The notes: generated by a model from the sequence alone, not told the origin. 20,377 nucleotides of DNA from an uncultured Clostridia bacterium (GCA_934294965.1 CAKRAM010000154.1:1-20377); one strand, 5' to 3'. Positions 1-8,963 are shown, numbered from the stretch's first letter. Made by a program: numbers and translations.

Positions 1-1
1 C

Positions 2-1567
2 GTTTTGGTGGTTGCGTGCGGCCTGCTTTGCGCGTGCGCCGCGGACGTTACTCCTACCCCCAAGGAAACTACCGACAAATTTCGTACATACTATCAAATT
101 TTCCCGTACAGTTTTGCCGATAGCAACGGCGACGGCATAGGCGATATTCAGGGAATAATCGACAAACTGGACTATATCGAACAACTCAATTTCGACGGCA
201 TTTGGCTTACGCCGGTGCATCAATCCACAACGTATCACAAGTACGACGTGGTGGACTACTATTCCATAGACAAACAGTTCGGTACGCTGGAGGACTACGA
301 CAAACTTGTTTCCGAGTGTCACAAACGCGGAATGACCGTGCTGTTGGATTTGGTTTTCAATCACACGGCAAAAAGTAACGCTTGGTTCGACGAATGTATG
401 TGGGCGCATATGCGCAACAAAACCGACTATCGCTACTACAACTACTACAACGTCAAAAAGGCTTCTTCCGGCTCGGTTTTGGATAGCGGCTGGCATAGGT
501 ACAACGATTCGCTTGTCTACGAAGGCGTGTTTTGGGACAAAATGCCGGATTTGAACCTTCAAAACGTGTTGGACGAACCCGACGGCTACTTGGCAACCGA
601 ACTTAAAGATATTATGAAGTTTTGGCTTGTGGATCACAACGTGGACGGTTTCCGTTTGGATGCCACAACCGAATATTTTGCAAAAAATCAACAACTGAAC
701 ACTGAGTTTTTAACTTGGCTGAACAGTGCGGCAAAAGCAATCAAACAGGATTGTTACATCGTCGGCGAAGGCTCTTGGGGCAGTTCGTCGGAGAACAAAT
801 ACTACCAACAATCGGGCGTGGACAGTTTCTTCGCGTTCCAAAACGGCTACAACGCAAACGGCAATTTTTCCTACTCGGTGCGGGTGGAAAAGGCAGCGTA
901 TTTGTACACAATCGATCAGGACACAAGCAACGCATCTCTCCCCGGGATTCCTGCAAACTTCATTGCCAACCACGATACGGGCAGGGCTTACGGCACTTCG
1001 GCAGCATCGGCACAACCCAACAACCTAAAAGAAATTTTCGGTCTTATGGCAATGACTTACGGCGCAACTTTCACCTATTACGGCGATGACGTCGGTATGT
1101 CTATCGTTGTGGGCAGCACCTACGACGAGGACAAACGCCAACCGATGCCGTGGGGTGACGAATACACCTGCAAACCCGTTGCCGGCTCAACTGCGGCGGA
1201 CGATTCCGTCAAGTATCCGTACGGCATGGTAAGTCGGCAACTTAAAGACGCCGATTCCTTGCCGAACTACATTATGCGCGCCAATGCGATACGCCGTGCG
1301 TTTCCGCAAATAGCAAGGTGTGTGGCGCAAAGAGTGTATCTTAACGATACTCGCAGTCTTTGCGTGGTAAGTAAAGGCGAGGGTGCTGAAAAAATTTATA
1401 TAGTTTGGAACGCATCTCACCGTCTAACTCAATCGTTTGACGTAAGCAGCATAGGCGGTGCGCTCAAAATCGGCGCAACGCTCTCGGTCGAGAACGACTA
1501 TCCGACGCTCAAAGATAACAACTTAACTTTGCCGCCGATGTCGTTCGTCGTGTTAATCAACAAATAG
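2..1567 (+). CDS. GH13 alpha-amylase family lipoprotein, 5' end cut by window
   Basis: Likely a surface-anchored alpha-glucan hydrolase cleaving alpha-1,4 bonds in starch or maltodextrin. Numbering is from the TTG at 5, but the frame is open to the window edge and the visible start is the end of a signal peptide, so the true start lies upstream. A lipobox-like LCAC puts the lipidated Cys near residue 11. The GH13 barrel begins at about residue 27 (YYQIFPYSF) with a calcium-loop-like DSNGDGIGD. The four conserved regions are complete: DLVFNH 115-120, GFRLDA with nucleophile D219, VGEGSW with acid/base E255, and ANHD with D324. A short C-terminal beta domain ends the protein. It resembles GH13_36-type lipoprotein amylases; exact subfamily and specificity are inferred. 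The stop codon overlaps the AGGAGG of the next gene (1566-1571), so the two are probably co-transcribed and translationally coupled. Confidence 0.93.
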   Translation, partial: VLVVACGLLCACAADVTPTPKETTDKFRTYYQIFPYSFADSNGDGIGDIQGIIDKLDYIEQLNFDGIWLTPVHQSTTYHKYDVVDYYSIDKQFGTLEDYDKLVSECHKRGMTVLLDLVFNHTAKSNAWFDECMWAHMRNKTDYRYYNYYNVKKASSGSVLDSGWHRYNDSLVYEGVFWDKMPDLNLQNVLDEPDGYLATELKDIMKFWLVDHNVDGFRLDATTEYFAKNQQLNTEFLTWLNSAAKAIKQDCYIVGEGSWGSSSENKYYQQSGVDSFFAFQNGYNANGNFSYSVRVEKAAYLYTIDQDTSNASLPGIPANFIANHDTGRAYGTSAASAQPNNLKEIFGLMAMTYGATFTYYGDDVGMSIVVGSTYDEDKRQPMPWGDEYTCKPVAGSTAADDSVKYPYGMVSRQLKDADSLPNYIMRANAIRRAFPQIARCVAQRVYLNDTRSLCVVSKGEGAEKIYIVWNASHRLTQSFDVSSIGGALKIGATLSVENDYPTLKDNNLTLPPMSFVVLINK

Positions 1568-1576
1568 GAGGAGAAT

Positions 1577-4195
1577 ATGTCCAAACTCAGTTTAAGACAC
1601 TTGTACAAGGTGTATCCCAACGGGGTAAAAGCGGTAAACGATTTTAATATGGAAATAGATGACAAAGAGTTTATCGTGTTCGTAGGTCCTTCCGGCTGCG
1701 GCAAAAGCACAACCTTAAGAATGATTGCCGGCTTGGAAGAAATCACTGCGGGCGAACTGTACATAGGGGACACGTTCTCCAACCACGTTGAACCCAAGGA
1801 TAGGGATATAGCAATGGTGTTTCAAAACTATGCGCTGTATCCGCATATGACCGTTTACGAAAACTTGGCTTTCGGTTTGCGCCTAAGGCACGTTCCGCAG
1901 GCGGAAATTCACCCAAAGGTATTATGGGCGGCAAAAATACTCAAATTGGAAGAGTACTTGGAACGCAAGCCCAAGGCACTTTCCGGCGGACAGCGTCAGC
2001 GCGTAAGTCTTGGTAGAGCCATTTTGCGCACGCCTAAGGTATTTTTGCTGGACGAACCTCTTTCCAACTTGGACGCAAAGTTGCGTACCGAAATGCGCGC
2101 GGAAATTGCCAAACTGCATCAGGAGATAGCAACAACCTTCATCTACGTTACGCATGACCAAGTGGAAGCAATGACGATGGGTACAAGAATCGTCGTTATG
2201 TCCATGGGATTCGTTCAACAAATCGACACGCCGCAAAACCTGTACAACTATCCGGAAAACAAATTCGTTGCAGGCTTCATCGGCACTCCGCAAATGAACT
2301 TCTTTAAGGCTACGCTTCTTCGCCGTGGCAACGAAGTGGACGTGCGTTTTATAGGAGTGGACGACACCCTCACAATTCCGTTCGAACAAATGCTCAAAGT
2401 CCGTCCGGAATACCTCAACGGGGACAAACAAGTTATCATAGGTTTGCGTTGCGAACACATCTCCGCCGACGAGGAAGTTGTGGCAAAATCTAGCAACGTA
2501 CTCAAAATCAAAATCTCTCACTTTGAAGAACTGGGCAACGAAACGCTCATCTACGGCGACTTGAACCTAAACGTTCACGGACTGGGCGACAGTGACACCG
2601 CGGTTATCGTCAAAAAGTACGGCGGAACGCACACATGCAAAATCGGCGACGTTATCGACGTGGCTTTCGATATGGACAGGGCGCATTTCTTCGATGCCAA
2701 AACCGAGCATACTATTGCGCCGCGCATCCCCAAGGAAAACGTTTTCGACGCGGAAATATCTTCGGACAAAATCGAATTGTTGGGACAAACGATTGCTTTG
2801 CCCATGGCAATACGCAGTGCGCTTGCCGGCAAAACGCTGTCCGTTCCTCGCGTGCTTATTCCTGCTCGTTCCTTTGTGGAGGGTGGCGCGGATTTGACCG
2901 CAACGGTAGTAAGCGAAGAAGTTATAAACAAAAAAGTCATCACGCACCTAAGCAGCCAAGGAAGAGTATTCTTTATGCTTGGCGAAAAACCACACGAAAT
3001 CGGGCAAAAACTTTCACTCGGCATCGACTTTAAGGCAATGTCCGTATTGGACGGCGAACAAACGGTGGTGGAACCGTTGCCCAAAACGGACACGTTTGTC
3101 GGCTCGTATTTCGACAGAGCCAACGCCAAACGTTCTTCCGCGCAACTGTTGAAACATTTTGCCGCGCAAAAGCAAACCGAACTTGCCGAAATAGAAAAAA
3201 GCGAAAATGCCGAACTTGCTCCCGTTGTTTTGTCCGACGCCCTGCTCAAAGATTTCAAGGCGGACTACACCGAGCAAAAGCGCCAAATCGAGGAGGAAAT
3301 GTCCTTCGAACTGGGCACGGACGGCGCAACCAAGGAAAAGAAACTGCGTATCAAACAAAAAGCCAAAACCGCATTGGCGGAGGCAAAGCAAAACTATGAA
3401 AAGCGCCTTGCCGACTATAACGCCCAAAAGCAAGCGTACAACGCTCTTTCCGAGCAGGAAAAAGCCGAATGCTCAAAGGTCGAAGAGGAAATTCGCATGC
3501 GCTATGCGGCGATGAAAGCGGCGGTTATCTCCAAGTACGACAAGATGATTGCCGACGTGGCGGACAATTTGGAAAACGTTCAAGCAACGCTGTTGCCCCT
3601 CGAACAGCAAGCGGTCGCATCGGTCGACGCGCACATTGCCACAAGCAACACGGAATTTGCAGCGGCAAAAGCCACTCTCGTTGCAGAATACGCAGCCAAA
3701 ATCGACGCACAAAAGGCAAAAGTCCAAAGTCTGGGCAAGGGTGAAGAAAAAGATCTTGCCGTGGTGGAACTAGGCGAGGCCAAACGCGCTCAAAAGGATG
3801 CCGTTGCCGCTCTCGTTGCCGAACACAACGCGCAAGTTGACGATATTTTGTTCGATTCCAAGGTTTTTGCGGCTTACGTTTGCGGAAAAACGTTCGTAAC
3901 CGGCAAGGAAATCAACAAAAAAATCGTCAAAGGGCTGGGCGCGCAGTTGTTCTTAAGTCACTATCGCTACGAACTGCCTCACGATGCCTACACGCCTAGC
4001 GAAAACGGAATTCCGCTCACCGTTACGGAAATGCTGGATTACGGCGCGGATAAGTTTGCCGCATGTACTGTTTACGGCAACACCGTGTACGTGGCTGTGG
4101 ATAAAAACTACGCCGCAGGCGAAACGCTTTGCGTGGACTTGGATATAAGCAAGGCAAAAATTTACGAAAACAAGTTCGACATAAGATTGTACTAA
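1577..4195 (+). CDS. MsmX/UgpC/MalK-type sugar ABC transporter ATPase with coiled-coil extension
   Basis: Energises an ABC sugar importer from the cytoplasmic side; maltodextrin is the likely substrate from context. The ATPase domain (about 1-240) is intact: Walker A GPSGCGKST 37-45, Q-loop Q83, signature LSGGQ 135-139, Walker B VFLLDE 155-160, D-loop SNLDA, H-loop H193. A MalK-like TOBE region follows to about 380. Family members usually end there at 360-380 aa, but this one has 872. Residues 385-500 look like a second TOBE-like module. Residues 515-755 are rich in Ala, Glu, Lys and Gln with few Pro or Gly, as in a coiled coil. The end (about 757-872) resembles a third TOBE-like piece, where AGETLCVDLDISKAKIYEN mirrors IGDVIDVAFDMDRAHFFDA at 356-374. 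SD AGGAGG at 1566-1571, ATG 5 nt later. No frameshift seen. The ATPase identity is firm; the extension's role is unknown. Confidence 0.93.
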   Translation: MSKLSLRHLYKVYPNGVKAVNDFNMEIDDKEFIVFVGPSGCGKSTTLRMIAGLEEITAGELYIGDTFSNHVEPKDRDIAMVFQNYALYPHMTVYENLAFGLRLRHVPQAEIHPKVLWAAKILKLEEYLERKPKALSGGQRQRVSLGRAILRTPKVFLLDEPLSNLDAKLRTEMRAEIAKLHQEIATTFIYVTHDQVEAMTMGTRIVVMSMGFVQQIDTPQNLYNYPENKFVAGFIGTPQMNFFKATLLRRGNEVDVRFIGVDDTLTIPFEQMLKVRPEYLNGDKQVIIGLRCEHISADEEVVAKSSNVLKIKISHFEELGNETLIYGDLNLNVHGLGDSDTAVIVKKYGGTHTCKIGDVIDVAFDMDRAHFFDAKTEHTIAPRIPKENVFDAEISSDKIELLGQTIALPMAIRSALAGKTLSVPRVLIPARSFVEGGADLTATVVSEEVINKKVITHLSSQGRVFFMLGEKPHEIGQKLSLGIDFKAMSVLDGEQTVVEPLPKTDTFVGSYFDRANAKRSSAQLLKHFAAQKQTELAEIEKSENAELAPVVLSDALLKDFKADYTEQKRQIEEEMSFELGTDGATKEKKLRIKQKAKTALAEAKQNYEKRLADYNAQKQAYNALSEQEKAECSKVEEEIRMRYAAMKAAVISKYDKMIADVADNLENVQATLLPLEQQAVASVDAHIATSNTEFAAAKATLVAEYAAKIDAQKAKVQSLGKGEEKDLAVVELGEAKRAQKDAVAALVAEHNAQVDDILFDSKVFAAYVCGKTFVTGKEINKKIVKGLGAQLFLSHYRYELPHDAYTPSENGIPLTVTEMLDYGADKFAACTVYGNTVYVAVDKNYAAGETLCVDLDISKAKIYENKFDIRLY

Positions 4196-4235
4196 AAATT
4201 TAACACGCCGCGACAACACGAAACGGCACAATCGG

Positions 4236-4258
4236 CGGCTGCAATGTTTTTGCAGCCG
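4236..4258 (+). terminator. hairpin between ATPase and pullulanase genes
   Basis: A perfect 9-bp stem CGGCTGCAA/TTGCAGCCG (4236-4244 and 4250-4258) with a 5-nt loop. It lies 40 nt after the ATPase stop and 46 nt before the pullulanase start. The downstream tract is only TTTGATT, so it is a weak terminator or a processing/attenuation hairpin that tunes downstream expression, rather than a clear operon end. Confidence 0.5.
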
Positions 4259-4304
4259 TTTGATTGTAAAACGGCGTTGGCGGTGCGCGGTAAACGGAGG
4301 AACT

Positions 4305-6953
4305 ATGAAAAAGAAAACAATCTTGGCGGCATTGATTGTCGTCATGTGCGTGTGTTTGCTCGTCGGTTGTTCGTCTGCGGATTCGGGCAAGTTTACATAT
4401 GTGCCGTACATAGGCAACAATTCCTTCAGCGACGACTTGGTTATGCCTACGGACGTGCCTGCTTCGGCATCCGAGCCGACTTTGCAACTGCATTACTATC
4501 GCAAAAACTCCGCCGACTACAAAAAGTGGGGCTTTTGGATTTGGGAAACCAGTGGAGAAGGTAAAGTGTTCAACCTGAATTATCAGGACGATTTCGGCGG
4601 AATTGCCGTTTATCCTCTTTCGGCGTTCGGAAGCAACGCACAAAGCGGAGGCATAGGCGTTATTCCTCGTTTGCAAGCCTCTTGGACGAAGGACGGCGAC
4701 GCCGACCGCTCGATAAACTTCTCTTCGCTCACTTTGGACAAAAACAACTACTATCACGTTTACTTATTGCAAGGAGATATCAACGTGTATAATACGCTGA
4801 ACAACGAATTGAAACAAAAAATTTCCGAAATGCGCTATGGTGTAAACGCTGCATTCCAAAGCGACGGCAGCATAAAAATCGTTGCCGAATCCCAGATTAC
4901 GGCAGTAGATATTTTGTGTAATCAAACGGCGATTGCCTCGTCGAAGTTCGACTCGGCAAGCCAAGTTACGTACACGTTCGACGACAGGCAAACCGCTTCG
5001 TTCGACAACGAGTACACTGTACGGGTTACTTTCGGCAACGGAAAGGTCATCGTTGCGCCCGTTTCGGTGCAAAGTTTGTACGGCACGGAAGCGTTTAACA
5101 AAGCCTTTTACTACGACGGCGAACTCGGAGCGATTTACACCAAAAATTCCACAACTTTCAGTGTGTGGTCCCCCGTTTCCACAAAAATCGTTCTCAACGT
5201 TTACGAACACGGCAACGGTGCGGAAAAACCCGCTTCTACTGAAATGACCAAAGGGGAAAATGGCGTGTTCCAAACCGTGCTGAACGGCGACTACGCCGCA
5301 AAGTACTACACGTACACGGTCTACAATTCTTCATATCCCAGCGGAAAGGAAAGTGTCGATCCGTACGCTAAAAGTGCGGGACTTAACGGCGTCAGGGGGC
5401 AAATCGTCGATTTTGCCGCAACCAATCCGGAAGGTTGGGCAAGCGTAAAACCGCTAACGTACGACCACAAGGCGCTCACCGTTTGGGAAACTCACGTTGC
5501 CGACGTAACAAGTTCTTCCACTTGGAACGGCACCGAAGCCAATCGCAAGAAGTTTTTGGGCATGGCGGAAAGCGGCACAACCTACACAAGCGGCGGAATT
5601 ACGGTAAAAACCGGCTTTGATCACATAAAGGAATTGGGCGTAAACGCAGTGCAACTTGTACCCGTGTTCGACCAAGCCAACAACGAAGCGGCAATGACAT
5701 TCAACTGGGGCTACAATCCCTTGAACTACAACGTTTTGGAAGGCGGATATTCTTCCGATCCCACCGACGGTTACGTACGCATAAGAGAGTTCAAACAGCT
5801 TGTTGTCGCCTACAACAAGGCAGGCATAAGCATCATCATGGACGTGGTCTACAATCACGTAAGTGCGGCGGCAGGCTCAAATTTCGACGTGCTTATGCCG
5901 GGATATTACTTCCGCTACAACGCTTCGGGCGCGCTTTCCAACGGCTCGGGTTGCGGCAACGAAACGGCAAGCGATCACGCGATGTTCCGCAAGTTTATGA
6001 TAGATTCGGTCAGTTTTTGGGCTTCGGAGTACAAACTCGGCGGATTCCGTTTTGACCTTATGGGACTGCATGATGTGGACACGATGAATGCGCTTAATGA
6101 CGCTTTGAAAAAAATCAATCCTCATATCGTTGTCTACGGAGAACCTTGGGAGGGTGGAAATAGCGAACTTCCGGCATCCAAGCAAGCCGACCAAGCCAAC
6201 GGAAATCGTTTGTCGGTGGGGCAATTTAACGACCAAATGCGCGACGCACTCATAAAGGGCGGACTTAACGACAAATCCCAACTGGGGTGGATAACCGACA
6301 TGGCAAGCGTGGATAACGGCAACGTGAACAAAATCGTAGCCGGTCTAAAAGGTCAGGTGGATGCGGGCTCGGTTGTGATCACCGATCCGGACAAAGTCGT
6401 CAACTACGTAACCTGCCACGACAACTACACTTTGTACGACAGAATAGTTGCAACGGGGCAACTTCGTCCCAATTCTCACGCGCATATCATTGCAAAAATG
6501 GCAACCCTTGCCGAATCGGTGGTGTTCACCTCCAACGGCACAACGTTTATGCTTGCCGGCGACGAATTTTTGCGCACCAAGGGCGGCGACAGCAACTCCT
6601 ACGAATCGGGCTACAAGGTCAACGAGTTGGACTACTCGCTCAAAGTTAAAAACTATTCGGTGTTCCAAAACTTCCAAAAGTTGATTGCCTTCAAGCAAAA
6701 CACAAAGGCGTTGCAACTGACTGAAAGTCAAATCGGCAGGTACTCCGTAACCAGACTTGCAGGCGGAGCGGCAATCCAAATAACCTTTGTCGAGGGCGGC
6801 AAAACCTACAAGATTATCCACGCAAACGGCACTATTAGCGGTTTGACGGCGGATTTCGAGGGGTACACGCTGTACTTGGATACCGTAGGCGACGGAACGC
6901 TTTCGGCAACTACCGCAATTTTACCATTCCAAACGATAATAGCCTACAAATAA
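4305..6953 (+). CDS. pulA: type I pullulanase lipoprotein (CBM41-CBM48-GH13)
   Basis: Surface-anchored debranching enzyme hydrolysing alpha-1,6 bonds in pullulan, amylopectin or glycogen-derived dextrins. ATG at 4305 is chosen because ACGGAGG (4294-4300) precedes it and the protein then opens with a proper signal peptide, MKKKTILAAL and a hydrophobic core, with lipobox LVGC (C22); an in-frame upstream ATG at 4260 would spoil this. Domains: CBM41-like starch-binding module about 58-160 (LQLHYYRKNSADYKKWGFWIW), a linker/beta region, CBM48-like about 275-340 (FSVWSP), then the catalytic barrel from about 390. Pullulanase hallmarks are NWGYNPLNYN at 467-476, DVVYNH 513-518, GFRFDLMG with nucleophile D584, YGEPWEGG with acid/base E613, and VTCHDN with D706. 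Length 882 aa. It complements the upstream amylase. Function is confident; secretion and anchoring are inferred from the lipobox. Confidence 0.94.
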   Translation: MKKKTILAALIVVMCVCLLVGCSSADSGKFTYVPYIGNNSFSDDLVMPTDVPASASEPTLQLHYYRKNSADYKKWGFWIWETSGEGKVFNLNYQDDFGGIAVYPLSAFGSNAQSGGIGVIPRLQASWTKDGDADRSINFSSLTLDKNNYYHVYLLQGDINVYNTLNNELKQKISEMRYGVNAAFQSDGSIKIVAESQITAVDILCNQTAIASSKFDSASQVTYTFDDRQTASFDNEYTVRVTFGNGKVIVAPVSVQSLYGTEAFNKAFYYDGELGAIYTKNSTTFSVWSPVSTKIVLNVYEHGNGAEKPASTEMTKGENGVFQTVLNGDYAAKYYTYTVYNSSYPSGKESVDPYAKSAGLNGVRGQIVDFAATNPEGWASVKPLTYDHKALTVWETHVADVTSSSTWNGTEANRKKFLGMAESGTTYTSGGITVKTGFDHIKELGVNAVQLVPVFDQANNEAAMTFNWGYNPLNYNVLEGGYSSDPTDGYVRIREFKQLVVAYNKAGISIIMDVVYNHVSAAAGSNFDVLMPGYYFRYNASGALSNGSGCGNETASDHAMFRKFMIDSVSFWASEYKLGGFRFDLMGLHDVDTMNALNDALKKINPHIVVYGEPWEGGNSELPASKQADQANGNRLSVGQFNDQMRDALIKGGLNDKSQLGWITDMASVDNGNVNKIVAGLKGQVDAGSVVITDPDKVVNYVTCHDNYTLYDRIVATGQLRPNSHAHIIAKMATLAESVVFTSNGTTFMLAGDEFLRTKGGDSNSYESGYKVNELDYSLKVKNYSVFQNFQKLIAFKQNTKALQLTESQIGRYSVTRLAGGAAIQITFVEGGKTYKIIHANGTISGLTADFEGYTLYLDTVGDGTLSATTAILPFQTIIAYK

Positions 6954-7073
6954 CTTTAGCGTTTGCGTTGCTTTTGCCAAAAGCGGAATCAACGTAAAAG
7001 TAAGTTGGCAACAATATAGGAGGTTTTGTCTAAAAGCGCGCAAAGCGCATCAAGCAAAACTGACGATTGTACA

Positions 7074-7155
7074 CACTATAGAAGGCAAAACGAAAGTTTT
7101 TTTGCAGTAAATCCGCAAATGTTTGGCAAATTTTGAACTTGCTTAAAATTTAACG
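7074..7155. repeat. dispersed intergenic repeat, copy A
   Basis: Shares an ordered set of motifs with 9117-9199: CTATAGA-type start, GGCAAAA, GTTTT, AAATCC, then the core CAAATTTTGAACTTGCTT followed by AAAATTTAAC. The core is itself an imperfect palindrome (AAATTTTGAA, CTTGC, TTAAAATTTAA). Copies differ by small indels. It is non-coding and found only in gaps around the glucan genes in this window. Confidence 0.6.
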
Positions 7156-7258
7156 TCATGTGGTTTGCTTTTGCCCAATCATCGTAGGCAAAATTTGGCG
7201 CGATTGTTGCATACCCAAAACCACAACGGCGCAATTGCGTAAGCCGTTTTTGCCAAAC
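7121..7258. repeat. 138-nt nested inverted-repeat element
   Basis: The ends pair perfectly: GTTTGGCAAA 7121-7130 with TTTGCCAAAC 7249-7258. Inside are TGTGGTTT 7159-7166 with AAACCACA 7218-7225, TTTTGCC with GGCAAAA enclosed within it, and AACGGC 7225-7230 with GCCGTT 7243-7248 next to the right outer arm. This gives a possible multibranched fold with no good ORF. It may be a structured RNA or a small non-autonomous palindromic element. Pairing was found by eye, not by folding software. It overlaps dispersed repeat copy A. Confidence 0.5.
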
Positions 7259-7261
7259 CTA

Positions 7262-7290
7262 TTGCAAAAGCATTTTTATGCGGGTATAAT
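7262..7290 (+). promoter_or_regulatory. sigma-A-like promoter in the pullulanase-lipoprotein gap
   Basis: TTGCAA (7262-7267), 17-nt spacer, perfect TATAAT (7285-7290). Predicted transcription start is near 7297, inside the first arm of a hairpin (AGGTGGGC 7295-7302 with GCCCACCT 7315-7322). It could start a non-coding RNA, or a long leader of about 390 nt for the lipoprotein gene at 7687. Another TATAAT at 7554-7559 lies nearer that gene but has no good -35. Confidence 0.5.
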
Positions 7291-7399
7291 TACGAGGTGG
7301 GCTTGCGACAAACCGCCCACCTACAATAACCAAAAATTGATTTGGATTTGCCGTATTGCGCGCGTTGCTTGTAGGCAGTAGCAACAGCGTTTGAACCCA

Positions 7400-7520
7400 T
7401 TTTAACGCCTTCGCGACTATTTAGGCTTTGCTCTACGCCCTCCACGTACGTCAAGTACGCATTCGGTTGCTTGCCTCGCCTAAACAAGCCGCAAAATCGG
7501 CGTTAGTCGTGGCGTTAAAA
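7400..7520 (+). other. structured intergenic element (candidate ncRNA, leader or MITE)
   Basis: Nested complementary arms: TTTTAACGCC 7400-7409 with GGCGTTAAAA 7511-7520 (10 bp perfect); CGACTA 7414-7419 with TAGTCG 7504-7509; TTTAGGC 7420-7426 with GCCTAAA 7478-7484; a side hairpin GCCG/CGGC at 7488-7501; and CGTAC/GTACG at 7445-7459. The layout is a three-way-junction-like fold. Just upstream, GTTGCT 7364-7369 pairs with AGCAAC 7380-7385 and continues after a bulged A. No U-tract follows. The + strand is preferred only because of the promoter at 7262. Confidence 0.45.
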
Positions 7521-7686
7521 CACTACGTGCCGCATGAGTTAAACAAAAAGTAGTATAATCGTTTATTTTGAGCTACTCACTATAGCAATTGGTATTTCTT
7601 ACAGAGTTGCCACATACTTTTGCGGTGGGTTCAAATGCAATTCCTACTGCCTAGGCATAGTCGCAACTTGGCAAAAAAAGAAGAAT

Positions 7687-8415
7687 ATGAAAAGAACTTT
7701 GCTTGTTATCATCACAATACTTGTGCTAGCCTTGCCGCTATTCGGCTGTGATCGCACCTATACGCCCGATCCTGCCGTCGAAGCCTACCTAAACGGAGGC
7801 ATTTCGGCAAAGGCGGCAATGGACGCTGTAAAAACCGCCCATTACACCGTAACCGAAACGCAACAAAACAAAGCGGGAGAAGAACTCGGCAAACAGGTTT
7901 CCGTTGTCAAGTTGGATTTGTCCGACGACAACTACGTTGTTTCGATCACTAAAAACGCAAGCGGAGCGTACGCTCAAAGCGGTCAGCCAAAACAAAGTTC
8001 CGTAACGATTGCGAGGGGCGGCGAAAAATACGTCTACACCAAAGTTGAGGATGGCAAAACGTCCACGCGCGACGTGGATGCCGAATTTGTGCTTAACTAC
8101 GTAACGGCGCAGTTCTATCACTACAACGACGCCTACTACGAGGGCGGATTGTACTACGGCGACTACTTTATGTTGGCAATCTACAAATATCCACAGGAGT
8201 TTTTCTTTGTGGACGAGCAAGCCGATTTGTGCGTGTTTCATCAGCAATGCATAACCGAAAAACAAGATACGGGCAAAGTGCAACTGGTGCAGCAAACCAA
8301 AGTCAACAGGCTGGGGCTGTTGGTGTTCAACAGCGAGCGTTACATAAGCCAACTTAAAGATTTTGAGCTTGTTTCCGAACTGAACGCAACCTACACTTAC
8401 AAAACGGAAGGATAA
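7687..8415 (+). CDS. putative lipoprotein of unknown function
   Basis: A 242-aa protein opening MKRTLLVIITILVLALPLFGC, a clean lipoprotein signal with lipobox LFGC and lipid-modified C21. The mature part is Tyr-rich and looks beta-rich (for example HYTVTETQQNKAGEELGK, then YHYNDAYYEGGLYYGDYF at about 154-171), vaguely like extracytoplasmic beta-sheet lipoproteins of the LolA/LppX type, but no family is recognised. No catalytic motif is visible. The SD is poor (AAGAAG just upstream), suggesting modest translation. The stop lies 5 nt before the start of the membrane-protein gene, so the two form an operon and their products may work together at the cell surface. Placement among glucan genes hints at, but does not show, a role in polysaccharide use. 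Confidence 0.8.
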   Translation: MKRTLLVIITILVLALPLFGCDRTYTPDPAVEAYLNGGISAKAAMDAVKTAHYTVTETQQNKAGEELGKQVSVVKLDLSDDNYVVSITKNASGAYAQSGQPKQSSVTIARGGEKYVYTKVEDGKTSTRDVDAEFVLNYVTAQFYHYNDAYYEGGLYYGDYFMLAIYKYPQEFFFVDEQADLCVFHQQCITEKQDTGKVQLVQQTKVNRLGLLVFNSERYISQLKDFELVSELNATYTYKTEG

Positions 8416-8420
8416 TCGTA

Positions 8421-8912
8421 ATGCGCAAAAGACTTGGCAAAATTCAAATTTTCAGGCTAACGTACTTGATTTGTTCGGTTGCGCTTGCGGCATTTTTGCT
8501 GTTTTTGTTCGGGCGCGCGTTGGTTTTGGCATTCAAAAACGGCGTTATGCTGGACGGAACGGTGCGCCTAGTTGCGCTCCTTTTGTGCGCGCTGTTTCAA
8601 ATGGCCATAATTATGTTTATCGTTCGCTCCATGCGTTTCGGCATAACGCTACTGATGAAAAACATTGTTTTCAAGCAGGACGGCACTCCGTTTTGGGCGG
8701 GCGCGTTGTTTTCGGCAATTGTATCTGTTTTGCTTGTGGGCGTTGGCGCAACGTTGCTTGTTTCGGCGTTCGGCAACAACTTTTTCGGCATCGATGTCGA
8801 CGTGCAGTTGCTGTTTTCCGCAGTCGTGCTTACTCTCGGCGTAAATTTGGCGTTTTGTTTTGTCTATTTTGTAACTTTCCGCCACGAGTCCGGCTCGTTT
8901 GAAATTATCTAG
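8421..8912 (+). CDS. small four-helix membrane protein, unknown function
   Basis: A 163-aa hydrophobic protein with a basic N-terminus (MRKRLGK) and four likely membrane helices at about 12-37, 48-68, 91-115 and 129-152. It has no recognised motif. A short loop at about 70-90 (RFGITLLMKNIVFKQDGTPF) resembles the cytoplasmic loop of small DUF2975-like membrane proteins, but that is only a weak impression, and no small XRE-type gene follows as is common for that family. The start is supported by GGAAGGA at 8406-8412, 8 nt before the ATG and inside the end of the preceding lipoprotein gene, which suggests translational coupling. Confidence 0.75.
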   Translation: MRKRLGKIQIFRLTYLICSVALAAFLLFLFGRALVLAFKNGVMLDGTVRLVALLLCALFQMAIIMFIVRSMRFGITLLMKNIVFKQDGTPFWAGALFSAIVSVLLVGVGATLLVSAFGNNFFGIDVDVQLLFSAVVLTLGVNLAFCFVYFVTFRHESGSFEII

Positions 8913-8963
8913 CAGTTTTGGTAGTATTGCAACCGCAATATAAGTTTGCAATGCGTAATTATT

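Noticed and set aside
1922..2521. 199-aa frame on the - strand inside the ATPase gene
   Set aside because: No family resemblance or SD, and it lies opposite the conserved ATPase motifs. Typical shadow frame.
7160..7381. 73-aa open frame in the pullulanase-lipoprotein gap
   Set aside because: No SD, odd composition (Cys, Trp, His), and it runs through the inverted-repeat elements. Judged non-coding.
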